Assembly (NCBI GenBank): GCA_027017025.1
Contig: JALURH010000105.1
Span: forward strand, 1-13,044
DNA length: 13,044 nucleotides
Direction: 5' to 3'
Source: Thermofilaceae archaeon
GTDB taxonomy: Archaea > Thermoproteota > Thermoprotei > Thermofilales > Thermofilaceae
Position 1 is the first letter of the stretch. Every line of letters starts with the position of its first letter. This document shows positions 1-7,197 of this stretch, one piece after another. A program made the position numbers and the translations under genes. The notes under the pieces were generated by a model. That model was not told the origin of the DNA. It worked only from the letters and a program-made list of their open reading frames with translations, and ran no database searches.

Positions 1-520
1 CCTCGGAAATATTCTGAGAAATAAAACCTACATACATGTAGTCTACTCCCCTAATAACCACTAGGTGCGCATAGCCCCGTGAAGGAAGACTTAACACGTT
101 CGTAACTAAGTACGTGTTTACACCACAGGTAAGTGTCATATTTTGTTCAACCACCTTCACTACCCCCTCGCCGAAGTTAGGTAGTACAACAGTTTTTGTA
201 TAACCGAGGTTAGCTAGTATCCCAGTTAGCTCTACGACAGCCGATTCATTACCTATATTTCTCGCAGTAATAATGTACCTTATGCCCTCAATATGTTGGG
301 GGAGTTTTAACCTCATGATACTAATATTTCCTCCCCCAATACTGTGGACAGATATTATTTCAACCATTGACCTACCCACTGCCTCCACAATCTCCTTCAG
401 TTGTATACGCCTAGCTTCAATCGTAAGGTAGCTAACTAAGCCCGTAAATGCCGCAACTATTGATAGAGTTATAGCTAGTACAGCTAGTGTTCCTACAACG
501 TGGCTAAATGTGGTACTCAT
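1..520 (-). CDS. Pilin-like membrane-anchored surface protein (3' end cut by window edge)
   Basis: I translated this frame by hand. It is open from an ATG at 520 to the window edge, giving 173 codons with no stop, so the C-terminus is missing. Residues about 7-32 form one strongly hydrophobic segment, followed by a charged stretch (EARRIQLKEIVEAVGR). The rest is predicted beta-rich, with possible N-glycosylation sequons (NIS, NES, NMT). This is the layout of an archaeal type IV pilin-like or archaellum-accessory-like protein: an N-terminal helix anchoring an extracellular domain. No clear class III cleavage motif is visible, so it may simply be a membrane-anchored pseudopilin. GAGG lies 7 bases before the ATG. 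The upstream gene's TGA is 18 bases away in the same frame, so the two are probably cotranscribed. The family is not recognised; the role is inferred from architecture and neighbour. Confidence 0.72.
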   Translation of the reverse strand, partial: MSTTFSHVVGTLAVLAITLSIVAAFTGLVSYLTIEARRIQLKEIVEAVGRSMVEIISVHSIGGGNISIMRLKLPQHIEGIRYIITARNIGNESAVVELTGILANLGYTKTVVLPNFGEGVVKVVEQNMTLTCGVNTYLVTNVLSLPSRGYAHLVVIRGVDYMYVGFISQNISE

Positions 521-538
521 CTCATCGCCTCTATGGTC

Positions 539-1318
539 TCAGGGACCTTTGATCCCGAGACGAGCTATCCTTATTAGTACAGCACTACCGTAGGCACTTT
601 CATTAACACAGGGGGATAAAGTCTTTTCCACGACTCTACCTCCCATCTCTACCCTAATAGTTATAGTGTCTTTCCCATCATATATCTTCATCTGAGACTC
701 TATACCTTGGTTCTCTACAATTATAGTTATACCATCAGTTCCGTGGAAGCCATATACATTAAGTACCGTATACATTAGCTCATATACATGATATTTCCTG
801 GCTCCACCTGCGGTCATTACAGTATATATCCCCAGGCAACCTGCTCTTACCCTCAAGGTATCTATAACTATTAGAGCCCCACCTCTCTGTATCGTATAGG
901 CTACTACAATGGGATCGTTAAGATCTACTATGAGTTCATTCTTTATCTCAGGTCTTAGTTCAGGTCTAATGACCTCAAAAACTGTGGATACAAGGGGGCC
1001 TCCCCTATATATAATTATGTCCGGGTTATCCTCAAATACCATTTCTCCCTCAACAAATATTCTTAAAGTAGTGTTGTCCCTTACGTATCCAGGTGCGCCG
1101 CTCCTCACAGGTATTCTAACGTACCTAGCGCCGCCGCTACCCAGCGATATTTGCTCTATTGCGTCAGCCAGGTACTTCATTAGTATCTTAGCATTACTGA
1201 ACTCTATGTTCTGAGAGTTTGACTCAACAACATTGTATGCGTAGAAGAGGACAGCTATTATAGATGAAAGTAGGATACTTGTAATTATTACAGTCTCTAT
1301 GGTAACCTGCCCCTGCAT
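539..1318 (-). CDS. Class III signal peptide (type IV pilin-like) secreted protein
   Basis: This is a 259-residue protein. The N-terminus MQGQVTIETVIIT fits the archaeal class III signal pattern: glycine at -1, glutamine at +1 and glutamate at +5 of the mature form, then a hydrophobic run to about residue 28. Such signals are cut by prepilin peptidases (EppA/PibD type) and the helix packs in the fibre core. Oddly, the leader is only three residues and lacks the usual Lys/Arg. A stop lies six codons upstream with no better start between. The remaining roughly 230 residues look like extracellular beta-rich domains, with two cysteines (C161, C237) that could form a disulphide. It is larger than typical major pilins, which suggests a minor pilin, tip or adhesin subunit. 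It is followed after 18 bases by another pilin-like gene. The precise family is not recognised. Confidence 0.75.
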   Translation of the reverse strand: MQGQVTIETVIITSILLSSIIAVLFYAYNVVESNSQNIEFSNAKILMKYLADAIEQISLGSGGARYVRIPVRSGAPGYVRDNTTLRIFVEGEMVFEDNPDIIIYRGGPLVSTVFEVIRPELRPEIKNELIVDLNDPIVVAYTIQRGGALIVIDTLRVRAGCLGIYTVMTAGGARKYHVYELMYTVLNVYGFHGTDGITIIVENQGIESQMKIYDGKDTITIRVEMGGRVVEKTLSPCVNESAYGSAVLIRIARLGIKGP

Positions 1319-1432
1319 AATATATCTAGTGTATTTCTAGGATTCTCCAAAATATTCTTTAGCAACCACCGTTTCTCCAGAAAAAATTTTTCATTAAACT
1401 CTAATTATTAGAATATCGTAGAAGGGATCAGC
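1319..1432. promoter_or_regulatory. Divergent promoter region between pilin-like pair and radical SAM gene
   Basis: This gap holds no gene. On the plus strand an AT box (TAATTATTA, 1402-1410) is centred about 27 bases before the GTG at 1433, the spacing expected of a leaderless archaeal transcript. AAGGGATCA just before the GTG could also act as a weak Shine-Dalgarno. On the minus strand, AATATTTT (about 1350-1357) could be the TATA element for the gene starting at 1318. Between them is the symmetric element GAAAAAATTTTTC (1380-1392), six-base arms around one base. These are pattern-based calls only. Confidence 0.4.
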
Positions 1433-2221
1433 GTGTACCTATATGTAGGTGGCTGGAAGGAAGTAAGCCTCGTCGATGTACTTGAGTCCACAAGTTTTAC
1501 TCTCTGGCTCTCCTTCTGTAACTTCAGGTGCCCATGGTGTAGTAACAGTAGGATAGCTAGGGGGGCTGGTAGGAGAGTGGAGATAGATAATATAGTTAAT
1601 ATGGTTGCTGATGCATCGCCCTTCATAGATTTTTTCCATGTAACTGGTGGAGAACCTATATTGCAGTTTAAGCCATTATCCAAGTTATTTAGGAGAATCT
1701 CTGAAGAAACTAACCTTAGGTTAAGTTTTGATACAAATGCATCTATTCCTCAAGCACTAGAATATATTTTCTCGAAAAGTAGCATAGACCACGTGGCTAT
1801 AGATGTTAAAGCTCCTCTCAGCGATCCAGAGCTGTACGCAAGGGTAATAGGGCTTCCAGCGGGAATAGCTTATAGAGTGGTTCCATTAATTAGGGAGGGA
1901 ATTAGGGTTGCAAGCATGAATACTAGCTTTCTGGAGCTTAGGGTAACCATGGTTCCTGGTTTAATCCAGGTTAAGGACGTTGAGAGAATAGCTTATGACC
2001 TAAAGGGAGTTATAAAGAATAAACCTGAGAGATTAGTATTTGTTGTACAACAATTCATACCATATGAGGGGGTTCAGGGAAAATTTAGGGAAGTTAAGCC
2101 TACTTCCCTAAATGTACTGCGAAGAGCTGCTAGGCTGTTTACTAAGGTAAACGATATATTTGAGGTATGGGTTAGGAGCATCGAAGAGGGTGCAATACGA
2201 CTAGATAGAATAAAAGAGTAA
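1433..2221 (+). CDS. Radical SAM activating-enzyme family protein (NrdG/PflA-like)
   Basis: This is a 262-residue radical S-adenosylmethionine protein. The CxxxCxxC cluster-binding motif is CNFRCPWC (C29, C33, C36), placed near the N-terminus after the strand KEVSLVDV, as in the small glycyl-radical activases. A SAM-contact motif TGGEP lies at 71-75. The family's known role is reductive cleavage of SAM at a [4Fe-4S] cluster to install a glycyl radical, for example on class III ribonucleotide reductase (NrdG, NrdG2 type) or a pyruvate-formate-lyase-like enzyme. No glycyl-radical partner is present in this window, so the substrate is unknown. The start is GTG; the few residues before the conserved GGWKEVSL segment favour it. 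The gene stands alone, divergent from the pilin-like pair. A second open frame directly past its stop may be a frameshifted C-terminal tail (see 2209-2319). Confidence 0.85.
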   Translation: MYLYVGGWKEVSLVDVLESTSFTLWLSFCNFRCPWCSNSRIARGAGRRVEIDNIVNMVADASPFIDFFHVTGGEPILQFKPLSKLFRRISEETNLRLSFDTNASIPQALEYIFSKSSIDHVAIDVKAPLSDPELYARVIGLPAGIAYRVVPLIREGIRVASMNTSFLELRVTMVPGLIQVKDVERIAYDLKGVIKNKPERLVFVVQQFIPYEGVQGKFREVKPTSLNVLRRAARLFTKVNDIFEVWVRSIEEGAIRLDRIKE

Positions 2222-2319
2222 GGAGATTATCGGCTTATGGCGCCACTACGATTACTGTAAGGAGGTTCTCCGGGATCCCAGTAATATCTGAGGATAGAGA
2301 GCTACCGGGAGAGCAGTAA
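2209..2319 (+). other. Start-less open frame after the radical SAM gene: possible -1 frameshifted 3' extension
   Basis: In the -1 frame relative to the upstream gene, the bases from AAT (2209) to a TAA at 2317-2319 are open for 36 codons, with no ATG, GTG or TTG start. All six arginine codons are AGA or AGG, as in the real genes here, and the tail reads like a folded peptide (ITVRRFSGIPVISEDREL). A competing open frame (2223 to about 2291) uses CGC/CGG and looks unlike local genes. The stretch is also unusually G+C-rich for an intergenic region: I count 50 of 100 bases in 2221-2320. It could be a frameshifted C-terminus of the radical SAM protein, the relic of another gene, or a structured RNA. 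ATTACTG (2251-2257) pairs with CAGTAAT (2279-2285) around a GGAG/CTCC hairpin. The upstream protein already looks complete in length, so none of these is secure. Confidence 0.3.
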
Positions 2320-2330
2320 GATAGTTAATG

Positions 2331-2336
2331 AAAAAA
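2331..2336 (-). terminator. Candidate T-run terminator for the 3316-4683/2384-3316 operon
   Basis: On the minus strand six consecutive T residues (GTTTTTTC) lie about 48 bases past the stop of the small membrane protein gene. T-rich tracts in the non-template strand are sufficient for intrinsic termination in many archaea. No matching run is seen on the plus strand after the convergent radical SAM gene. Confidence 0.35.
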
Positions 2337-2383
2337 CAAGGTATTTAGTGAGCTGTAGCTAATACGTAGAGCACATCCCTGCC

Positions 2384-3316
2384 TTAGGTTGGTTTGTATT
2401 TGCAGTGAATAATTATTTTTCCATCCTCTTTGTCTATCCTTACGCTATATTTATCAGATAAGTAGTCTAGAATAGATTGCCAGTCGATAGCTGAGGGGTC
2501 CTTTATAACTATTCTGTAGCCACCTATCTCTGTCTCTATTACACCTGCATCGCCAACGAGCTCTTCAACAGCTTTTAGTCCTTTAAGTTCTGGGGAAACT
2601 TCCTTCTTAGGTTTAGATGCTTTCTCCTCTAGAGACGTCATTCTATCTTCGAGGACTCTCATCCTAGACCTTAGTGATTCAATAGCTGTCTCCTCCCTAA
2701 ACATACTTGCAGCCATAATTATTGATCTAATATTTTTTGCTACAGTATCTTTTATCCCCCAGCCTACAGAAATTCCCACCCCAATTGCTAACCCCGTTAA
2801 AGGCAATGTGACAGATATTAATAGGACAGATAAGAGGATAGGATCTAGACCTAGAATAGCTAGGGAGAGTAATGCAACCACTATATAGGCTACGCCGTTC
2901 ACTAAGTAATTCATTATACTCCCCGGCTTAAGTGTAAGCTCATCTGTGATAGATTTGGCTATAACCCCCCCTATCATAGTAATTATTAATGCAAAGGCTA
3001 CACGTGGTATAAAAAAAGCTATATCCCGTATAAATGTCTCAGCAACCGTTATCTCCCAAGTTGCAGCTATTATCTCTAAAGTAATCATATATATGAATAA
3101 CCTCGTAAGTACGTCAAAGTATTTTGAAGGAGGCCCTCCTATTCGTACTAAAATTTTACCAACACTCGTAGCTTCTATTAATGTATCGAGACCGGATCTA
3201 GAGAACATGTATGAGATAAGCCATCCAGCCACTCTCCCAGTAAGCCATCCACCGATTATACTTATAATTGTGTATATTATCCTCTCGGTTGTTATTACGC
3301 TAATTGTATCAATCAT
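2384..3316 (-). CDS. Small multi-helix membrane protein with coiled coil (MscS/TM_helix-like)
   Basis: This 310-residue protein has roughly five hydrophobic helices, at about 12-36, 68-90, 98-122, 136-157 and 160-185. The last pair ends in a glycine-rich pore-like helix (LAIGVGISVGWGIKDTVAKNI) resembling the conserved TM-helix repeat of MscS-related channels (Pfam TM_helix type). The MscS beta domain does not follow. Instead there is a charged coiled coil (about 207-235, ESLRSRMRVLEDRMTSLEEK), a lysine-rich linker, and a small cytosolic alpha/beta domain (about 245-308). The ATG shares one base with the stop of the upstream permease gene (TAATG), so translation is probably coupled. The pairing suggests an accessory, gating or scaffold subunit of that permease, or an independent channel; this is inference from order and coupling. 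Confidence 0.7.
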   Translation of the reverse strand: MIDTISVITTERIIYTIISIIGGWLTGRVAGWLISYMFSRSGLDTLIEATSVGKILVRIGGPPSKYFDVLTRLFIYMITLEIIAATWEITVAETFIRDIAFFIPRVAFALIITMIGGVIAKSITDELTLKPGSIMNYLVNGVAYIVVALLSLAILGLDPILLSVLLISVTLPLTGLAIGVGISVGWGIKDTVAKNIRSIIMAASMFREETAIESLRSRMRVLEDRMTSLEEKASKPKKEVSPELKGLKAVEELVGDAGVIETEIGGYRIVIKDPSAIDWQSILDYLSDKYSVRIDKEDGKIIIHCKYKPT

Positions 3317-4683
3317 TAGAAACCACCCATAACCCTAATCCAATATGTTACAAATGCTGTTATAAAAGGTATTATCGATACAATTAGCCCATGCTTCATC
3401 CACTCTATAAAGTTTATCTCATATCCCTCTTTTTCCATCACCCCTATGAGCACTAAGTTCGCTGAACTACCTATTGGTGTTAAATTACCCATATATGTTG
3501 ATGCCCACAAGATAGGCCAATAGAGAAGGGAAACATCATGCCCCAGTGATTTGAAGGCTTCTAGGATTGATAACAACATTGATACTGCAAGTATATTATC
3601 TAGGTATGCACTCATTACTCCAGCAATCCAAGGTAATGTAAGAAAAATATATTCTTCCTCTAGATACTCAAGGGCTATAGCGAATCTCTCTATAGCTCCA
3701 GTATACTCCAATGAACCAACAGAGGCGAAGAAGGTTATAAAGAATAGTAGTGTCCACCACTCCACCCCCTGTTCCACGAGTTCTATAGCTTTTTCTCCAG
3801 AAAATAGAAGTGCTATCGCTGATGCTCCAAACATTATGGCTAATAATGCAGTCTGCCTTTTTAGCCTCAGTAAATCTTCAATTTCCCTCTGGGAAATAAG
3901 TAGTGCTACAACTATTATGAAGAATATTGCTGAGAGAATTATATCAAATGGTTTTATCTCATACGATGGTATACTGATTGCCTTCCTGAATGCTGGTTCA
4001 AGGGTTTCCCTCAGGTATTTCCTGTATTGGATGAGATAGAGTCCATATGCCACGAGTAGAGCAAGTATTGTTGCCGGTGCAGACCAGAAAAGAAAATCCA
4101 TGAAACTATAACCTATCCTAAATGCTATTAAAACACCTACGGGATTCCCAATGACTGTTGCCGCCGAGCCAATATTTGCCGAAAAAACTGTAATAATTAG
4201 TAAGGGAAGATGATCTACATCCAACAGCGATGCAAACACCGCTACTATGTTTATCATTATAAGAACTGCAGTAACCGCCCCCACAGTTGTAGCTAGGAAA
4301 GCTGATAGAAAAGTTATAACTAGAATAATGTCTCTAGGTTTTCTAGCCTTAGAGATTATTTTCATAGCTATGAAAGTGAATAAACCCTTCCTATCAAGGA
4401 AGGATACAAAGATCATCGTAGCTATTAAGAAAAGTATAACGTCGAAGGATGCATACCTTATCATTATCTCGACACTCAATATACCCGAGAAAAGCATAAT
4501 TGCTAACGCTATGAGAGCTGCTGCAACTCTATATTTTACATGGAACACCGTTGTTACTACTATTAGTACGACTCCGAGGATAGCCAGGACTTGTTTAATA
4601 GTTAGTCCAACAGCGATAGCTACTAGAGATACTAATATGATGCAAGCCATGAATCCCAGGTTTTTGACATTAATAAACATCAT
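3316..4683 (-). CDS. ArsB/NhaD/SLC13-type ion permease
   Basis: This 455-residue protein has about 11-12 membrane segments in two inverted halves, typical of the ion-transporter superfamily that includes ArsB, NhaD and SLC13/CitT carriers. Each half carries the family's re-entrant signature: NIGSAATVIGNPVG at 170-183 and GNLTPIGSSANLVLIG at 399-414. The Asp-Asn motif before the second signature is kept (SAYLDN, 358-363). The equivalent place in the first half reads SAFLATTVGAVTA without Asp-Asn, so substrate or coupling ion may differ from ArsB. Substrate is not predictable; arsenite, Na+/H+ and dicarboxylate transport all occur in the superfamily. There are two adjacent ATGs (4683 and 4680). 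GGTGAC sits directly before the first, and an AT box is 26 bases from the second. It is the first gene of a two-gene operon. Confidence 0.82.
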   Translation of the reverse strand: MMFINVKNLGFMACIILVSLVAIAVGLTIKQVLAILGVVLIVVTTVFHVKYRVAAALIALAIMLFSGILSVEIMIRYASFDVILFLIATMIFVSFLDRKGLFTFIAMKIISKARKPRDIILVITFLSAFLATTVGAVTAVLIMINIVAVFASLLDVDHLPLLIITVFSANIGSAATVIGNPVGVLIAFRIGYSFMDFLFWSAPATILALLVAYGLYLIQYRKYLRETLEPAFRKAISIPSYEIKPFDIILSAIFFIIVVALLISQREIEDLLRLKRQTALLAIMFGASAIALLFSGEKAIELVEQGVEWWTLLFFITFFASVGSLEYTGAIERFAIALEYLEEEYIFLTLPWIAGVMSAYLDNILAVSMLLSILEAFKSLGHDVSLLYWPILWASTYMGNLTPIGSSANLVLIGVMEKEGYEINFIEWMKHGLIVSIIPFITAFVTYWIRVMGGF

Positions 4684-4737
4684 GTCACCACAGGAAAAAT
4701 ACTTAATAAGCTATTCGATTACGAAAAAACAGTTACT
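4684..4737. promoter_or_regulatory. Short divergent promoter with one near-symmetric AT box
   Basis: Only 54 bases separate the permease gene from the phosphoribosyltransferase gene. The purine-rich GGAAAAAT (4693-4700) followed by ACTTAATAAG (4701-4710) reads as BRE plus TATA for the plus-strand gene, predicting a start site about six bases before the ATG. The same box is nearly palindromic and, read on the minus strand (CTTATTAAGT), lies about 26 bases from the permease ATG at 4680. The plus-strand gene has no Shine-Dalgarno, consistent with a leaderless or near-leaderless mRNA. Confidence 0.45.
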
Positions 4738-5412
4738 ATGAGGGTTTTTGAGAAAAAGAATCTAAGGAATAAGTATCATGTATTCAATGATAGAGTTGAT
4801 GCTGGTAGAAAATTGGCAAACTTCCTTAAAGAAAAAGACTTAACCTTTGATGTTATGCTAGCTATAGCTTCTGGAGGGATACCAGTTGCTGAGCCTATAT
4901 CCATCTCATATGGAATGAAAACCTATGTTGCTGTAACTAAGAAAATAACTTATCCTTGGACTACAGAGGCTGGGTTTGGTGCGATCTCTTGGACATTTGA
5001 TATAGTCATAGATGAGGATATTATTAAGCTACTTTCTAAAGAAGAAATAGATGAAGCTATAACGCTCGCTAAAACGAGTGTAGAGAAGAGGATTAAAATA
5101 TTTAATAACTTTCTACCTCCCGATATTAAGGACTCCTCCGTTTTGGTAATTGATGATGGCTTAGCTACTGGATATACAATGTTAGCTACAGTTAAATCCT
5201 GCAGGAAACTTGGTGCTAGTCAGGTACACGTAGCTGTTCCTACGGCTCACTCTGCTGCAATGGATCTTTTGGTTAAAGAGGTTGATACAATCTCCGTCCT
5301 TAATATTAGGGATATAGGGTGGTTTGCTGTAGCCGACGCATATAAATATTGGAGAGATTTATCTGAAGAGGAAGTTCTAATAATTCTCAAAGGCATTTGG
5401 AAAAGATTATAA
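4738..5412 (+). CDS. Predicted phosphoribosyltransferase (COG1926-like)
   Basis: This 224-residue protein is a type I phosphoribosyltransferase fold. The PRPP-binding loop is VLVIDDGLATGYTM (135-148), with two adjacent acidic residues and the small-residue turn that grips the ribose 5-phosphate. An ASGGIPVAEPI loop at 44-54 corresponds to the pyrophosphate loop. The insertion rich in aromatic residues between about 70 and 95 resembles uncharacterised COG1926-type predicted phosphoribosyltransferases rather than the classical Hpt/Apt/PyrE enzymes. The base substrate is unknown. The guanine-nucleotide operon 2 kb downstream makes purine salvage (base + PRPP to nucleotide) an attractive but unproven guess. 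The ATG at 4738 has no Shine-Dalgarno but a well-placed TATA element. It is followed by the ZIP gene on the same strand after 64 bases. Confidence 0.82.
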   Translation: MRVFEKKNLRNKYHVFNDRVDAGRKLANFLKEKDLTFDVMLAIASGGIPVAEPISISYGMKTYVAVTKKITYPWTTEAGFGAISWTFDIVIDEDIIKLLSKEEIDEAITLAKTSVEKRIKIFNNFLPPDIKDSSVLVIDDGLATGYTMLATVKSCRKLGASQVHVAVPTAHSAAMDLLVKEVDTISVLNIRDIGWFAVADAYKYWRDLSEEEVLIILKGIWKRL

Positions 5413-5476
5413 AATATCTAGTATTTGGTAACCCAGAGAAAAGTTAATTAAGCATTGAATACTCTTTACGAGAATA
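5413..5476 (+). promoter_or_regulatory. Promoter of the ZIP transporter gene
   Basis: GAGAAAAG followed by TTAATTAA (5444-5451) reads as BRE plus TATA centred about 29 bases before the ATG at 5477, predicting transcription starting at or within a few bases of the start codon. No clear Shine-Dalgarno is present. This suggests the ZIP gene has its own promoter, although read-through from the phosphoribosyltransferase gene is possible. Confidence 0.45.
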
Positions 5477-6238
5477 ATGTACCAGCTGCCAGATGTCATA
5501 TTCTTAGGATTACTAGGGGGATTAATGACTACATTGCTTAATGCACTAGGAGCAATACCGCTTCTCTTTTTGAGAAAAATTCCCCAGAAATTACTAGATA
5601 TAGGATTGGGATTTGCCTCTGGAGTTATGATTGCTGCAAGTTTCACAAGCTTGATTATACCGAGTATAGAGAAAGGTGGATTACTGCCCACCATAGTTGG
5701 CATTATCTTTGGCTCTCTTGCTATAAGTCTAGCTGATAAAATTATACCTCACGTACACTCTATTATAGGATTCGAAGGACATCCTACAGGAAGGCTGAAA
5801 ACAATCTGGCTTTTTACACTTGCCGTAACACTCCACAATATGCCTGAAGGCTTAGCAGTAGGTATAGGATATGGCTCGGGAAACATTGCCGATGCTATTG
5901 CCTTAACATTCGCTATAGGTTTCCAGAACATACCTGAGGGTTTAGCGATAGGCTTCTCATTACTTTCTCTTCAAAATATTAGTAGGAAAAAAGCCTACTT
6001 CATATCGTTTCTTTCTGGAGCTGTAGAGCTACCCTTAGCTTTACTAGGGGTACTTACTGTGATGTTCTCTAGACCAATACTGCCCTACGCAATGGGGTTT
6101 TCAGCAGGAGCTATGCTATTTGTTGTTAGCGACGAAATGATACCAGAAACACATAGACTCGGACATGAAAGGATCGTTAGCTATGGATTAATCGCTGGTT
6201 TAATTATAATGCTAGCCTTAGATGTTGCTCTAGGCTAA
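5477..6238 (+). CDS. ZIP-family divalent metal transporter (GufA/ZupT-like)
   Basis: This 253-residue protein has about eight membrane helices. It carries the two ZIP metal-site signatures in the fourth and fifth helices: HNMPEG (120-125) and QNIPEG (150-155). The family moves Zn2+, Fe2+, Mn2+ or related ions into the cytoplasm through a binuclear site built from these residues. Further candidate ligands are E184 in GAVELP and the E220/E224/H226 cluster of SDEMIPETH. The loop between helices 3 and 4 contains H92, H94 and H102, a short version of the histidine-rich cytosolic loop of ZIP proteins. The length matches the GufA subfamily. Its stop codon TAA overlaps the stop of the convergent AbrB-PhoU gene, so the transcripts must meet or overlap at their 3' ends. 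Confidence 0.9.
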   Translation: MYQLPDVIFLGLLGGLMTTLLNALGAIPLLFLRKIPQKLLDIGLGFASGVMIAASFTSLIIPSIEKGGLLPTIVGIIFGSLAISLADKIIPHVHSIIGFEGHPTGRLKTIWLFTLAVTLHNMPEGLAVGIGYGSGNIADAIALTFAIGFQNIPEGLAIGFSLLSLQNISRKKAYFISFLSGAVELPLALLGVLTVMFSRPILPYAMGFSAGAMLFVVSDEMIPETHRLGHERIVSYGLIAGLIIMLALDVALG

Positions 6239-7197
6239 CCACTTAGCATAGGCCATTTAAGTGCATCTAAGACTATTCTCGCTTCAACTAAGTCTATACA
6301 TAGGCTTAAGAAATTACCAAGTAGCATCTCAGTTAGCTCTTTAGGTGGCTTCTGAGAGAAAAATGTGTTATATACGTAGGAGACCTTTCTCATAGCTTCT
6401 ATCTCTCCCTTCCTGAAGGCCCTTATACCGTTCTTGAGAGATTCTTCCAGCATATTAACCTGTTTTAAGTTTATGTCCTCACCATTAAGTTTAATATTTC
6501 TTGCAATAGAAACCACTACATCTCCTATTCTTTCTAAGGTTTTGCCGTAGGAGTATATGGGTACTGTATGGGATACATTTTCTAAACCTACCTTCTCGCA
6601 TATAGAGGGGTTTCGTAGAGAAAGATTTACCTGCCTACTTAATAGGAAGTAGAATTTATCAACATCGTCGTCTCTCTCAATAATACTTATTAAATAGTCT
6701 GTGTCTCTCTGAGTTAGATACGTTTTTAGATCAATTATCATATTTAGGATTAAAACCTCCATTCTATCTAACGTACGCCATATATCTAGGGTCTCTGGAT
6801 CGAGAACTGATTGAACTGCAACGTAGTCTGCACTTTCCTCAATTATTTCAAACCCAATTAATCTAATTAAGGTCTTTTTAATCGCTCTCCTAGCATCTGC
6901 CGACAATTTAGGTTTACCCACTATCCTTATGTAGTCGTATCCAGCTTCATACTGAGCTATTAATAGCCTTTCTATAGACTCTTCCTCACCTTCCTTTACT
7001 TCAAGTAGAGCTTTTAGTATCCTCGGTGTAGTGGGTGGTTGGTATGGTAAGATAAGAAGGTTTTTTTCAACGGTTTCCTCAAGAAAAATGGGCATACCTT
7101 CTTTTAGACCAAGCGAAATTACCCACTCTTTAGGTAATGAAATAGCGTAACTTGATGATCCTATACGTAAAATCTTTCTAGAATATAGCCTAGGCAT
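6235..7197 (-). CDS. AbrB-PhoU transcriptional regulator
   Basis: This is a 320-residue protein. Residues about 4-52 form a SpoVT/AbrB swapped-hairpin DNA-binding domain with the hallmark run RIGSSSYAISLPKEWVISLGL. The C-terminal half (about 120-315) is helical and matches the PhoU fold, including acidic patches such as ERDDDVDKF and a GKTLERIGDVVVSIARNI helix (ExxxD-type) that in PhoU proteins binds metal clusters. This domain order is known in archaea and is thought to couple phosphate or metal status to transcription; the target is not established here. It is divergent from guaB across 93 bases packed with inverted repeats, so autoregulation and control of guaB are plausible. It is convergent with a ZIP metal transporter. 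The ATG at 7197 has no Shine-Dalgarno; a TATA-like box overlapping a repeat fits leaderless transcription. Confidence 0.85.
   Translation of the reverse strand: MPRLYSRKILRIGSSSYAISLPKEWVISLGLKEGMPIFLEETVEKNLLILPYQPPTTPRILKALLEVKEGEEESIERLLIAQYEAGYDYIRIVGKPKLSADARRAIKKTLIRLIGFEIIEESADYVAVQSVLDPETLDIWRTLDRMEVLILNMIIDLKTYLTQRDTDYLISIIERDDDVDKFYFLLSRQVNLSLRNPSICEKVGLENVSHTVPIYSYGKTLERIGDVVVSIARNIKLNGEDINLKQVNMLEESLKNGIRAFRKGEIEAMRKVSYVYNTFFSQKPPKELTEMLLGNFLSLCIDLVEARIVLDALKWPMLSG

Noticed and set aside
909..1214. Plus-strand open frame of 101 codons opposite the pilin-like gene
   Set aside because: It lies wholly antisense to a gene with a recognisable signal peptide, has low-complexity serine/leucine-rich translation, and shows no start context of its own.
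2231..2320. tRNA or C/D-box RNA in the G+C-rich gap
   Set aside because: No cloverleaf or T-arm consensus could be built, and no C box pairs with the single CTGA at 2288-2291; a structured RNA of another type is left open.
3551..4039. Plus-strand open frame of 162 codons opposite the permease
   Set aside because: It is fully antisense to the conserved ArsB/NhaD-type frame; its translation is low in recognisable structure and matches no family.
4247..4741. Plus-strand open frame of 164 codons ending at the phosphoribosyltransferase start
   Set aside because: It mirrors the hydrophobic N-terminal half of the permease on the other strand and runs through the divergent promoter; there is no ribosome-binding site.
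5407..5703. Minus-strand open frame of 98 codons over the ZIP promoter and N-terminus
   Set aside because: It is antisense to a clear ZIP protein and covers its promoter; no family resemblance.
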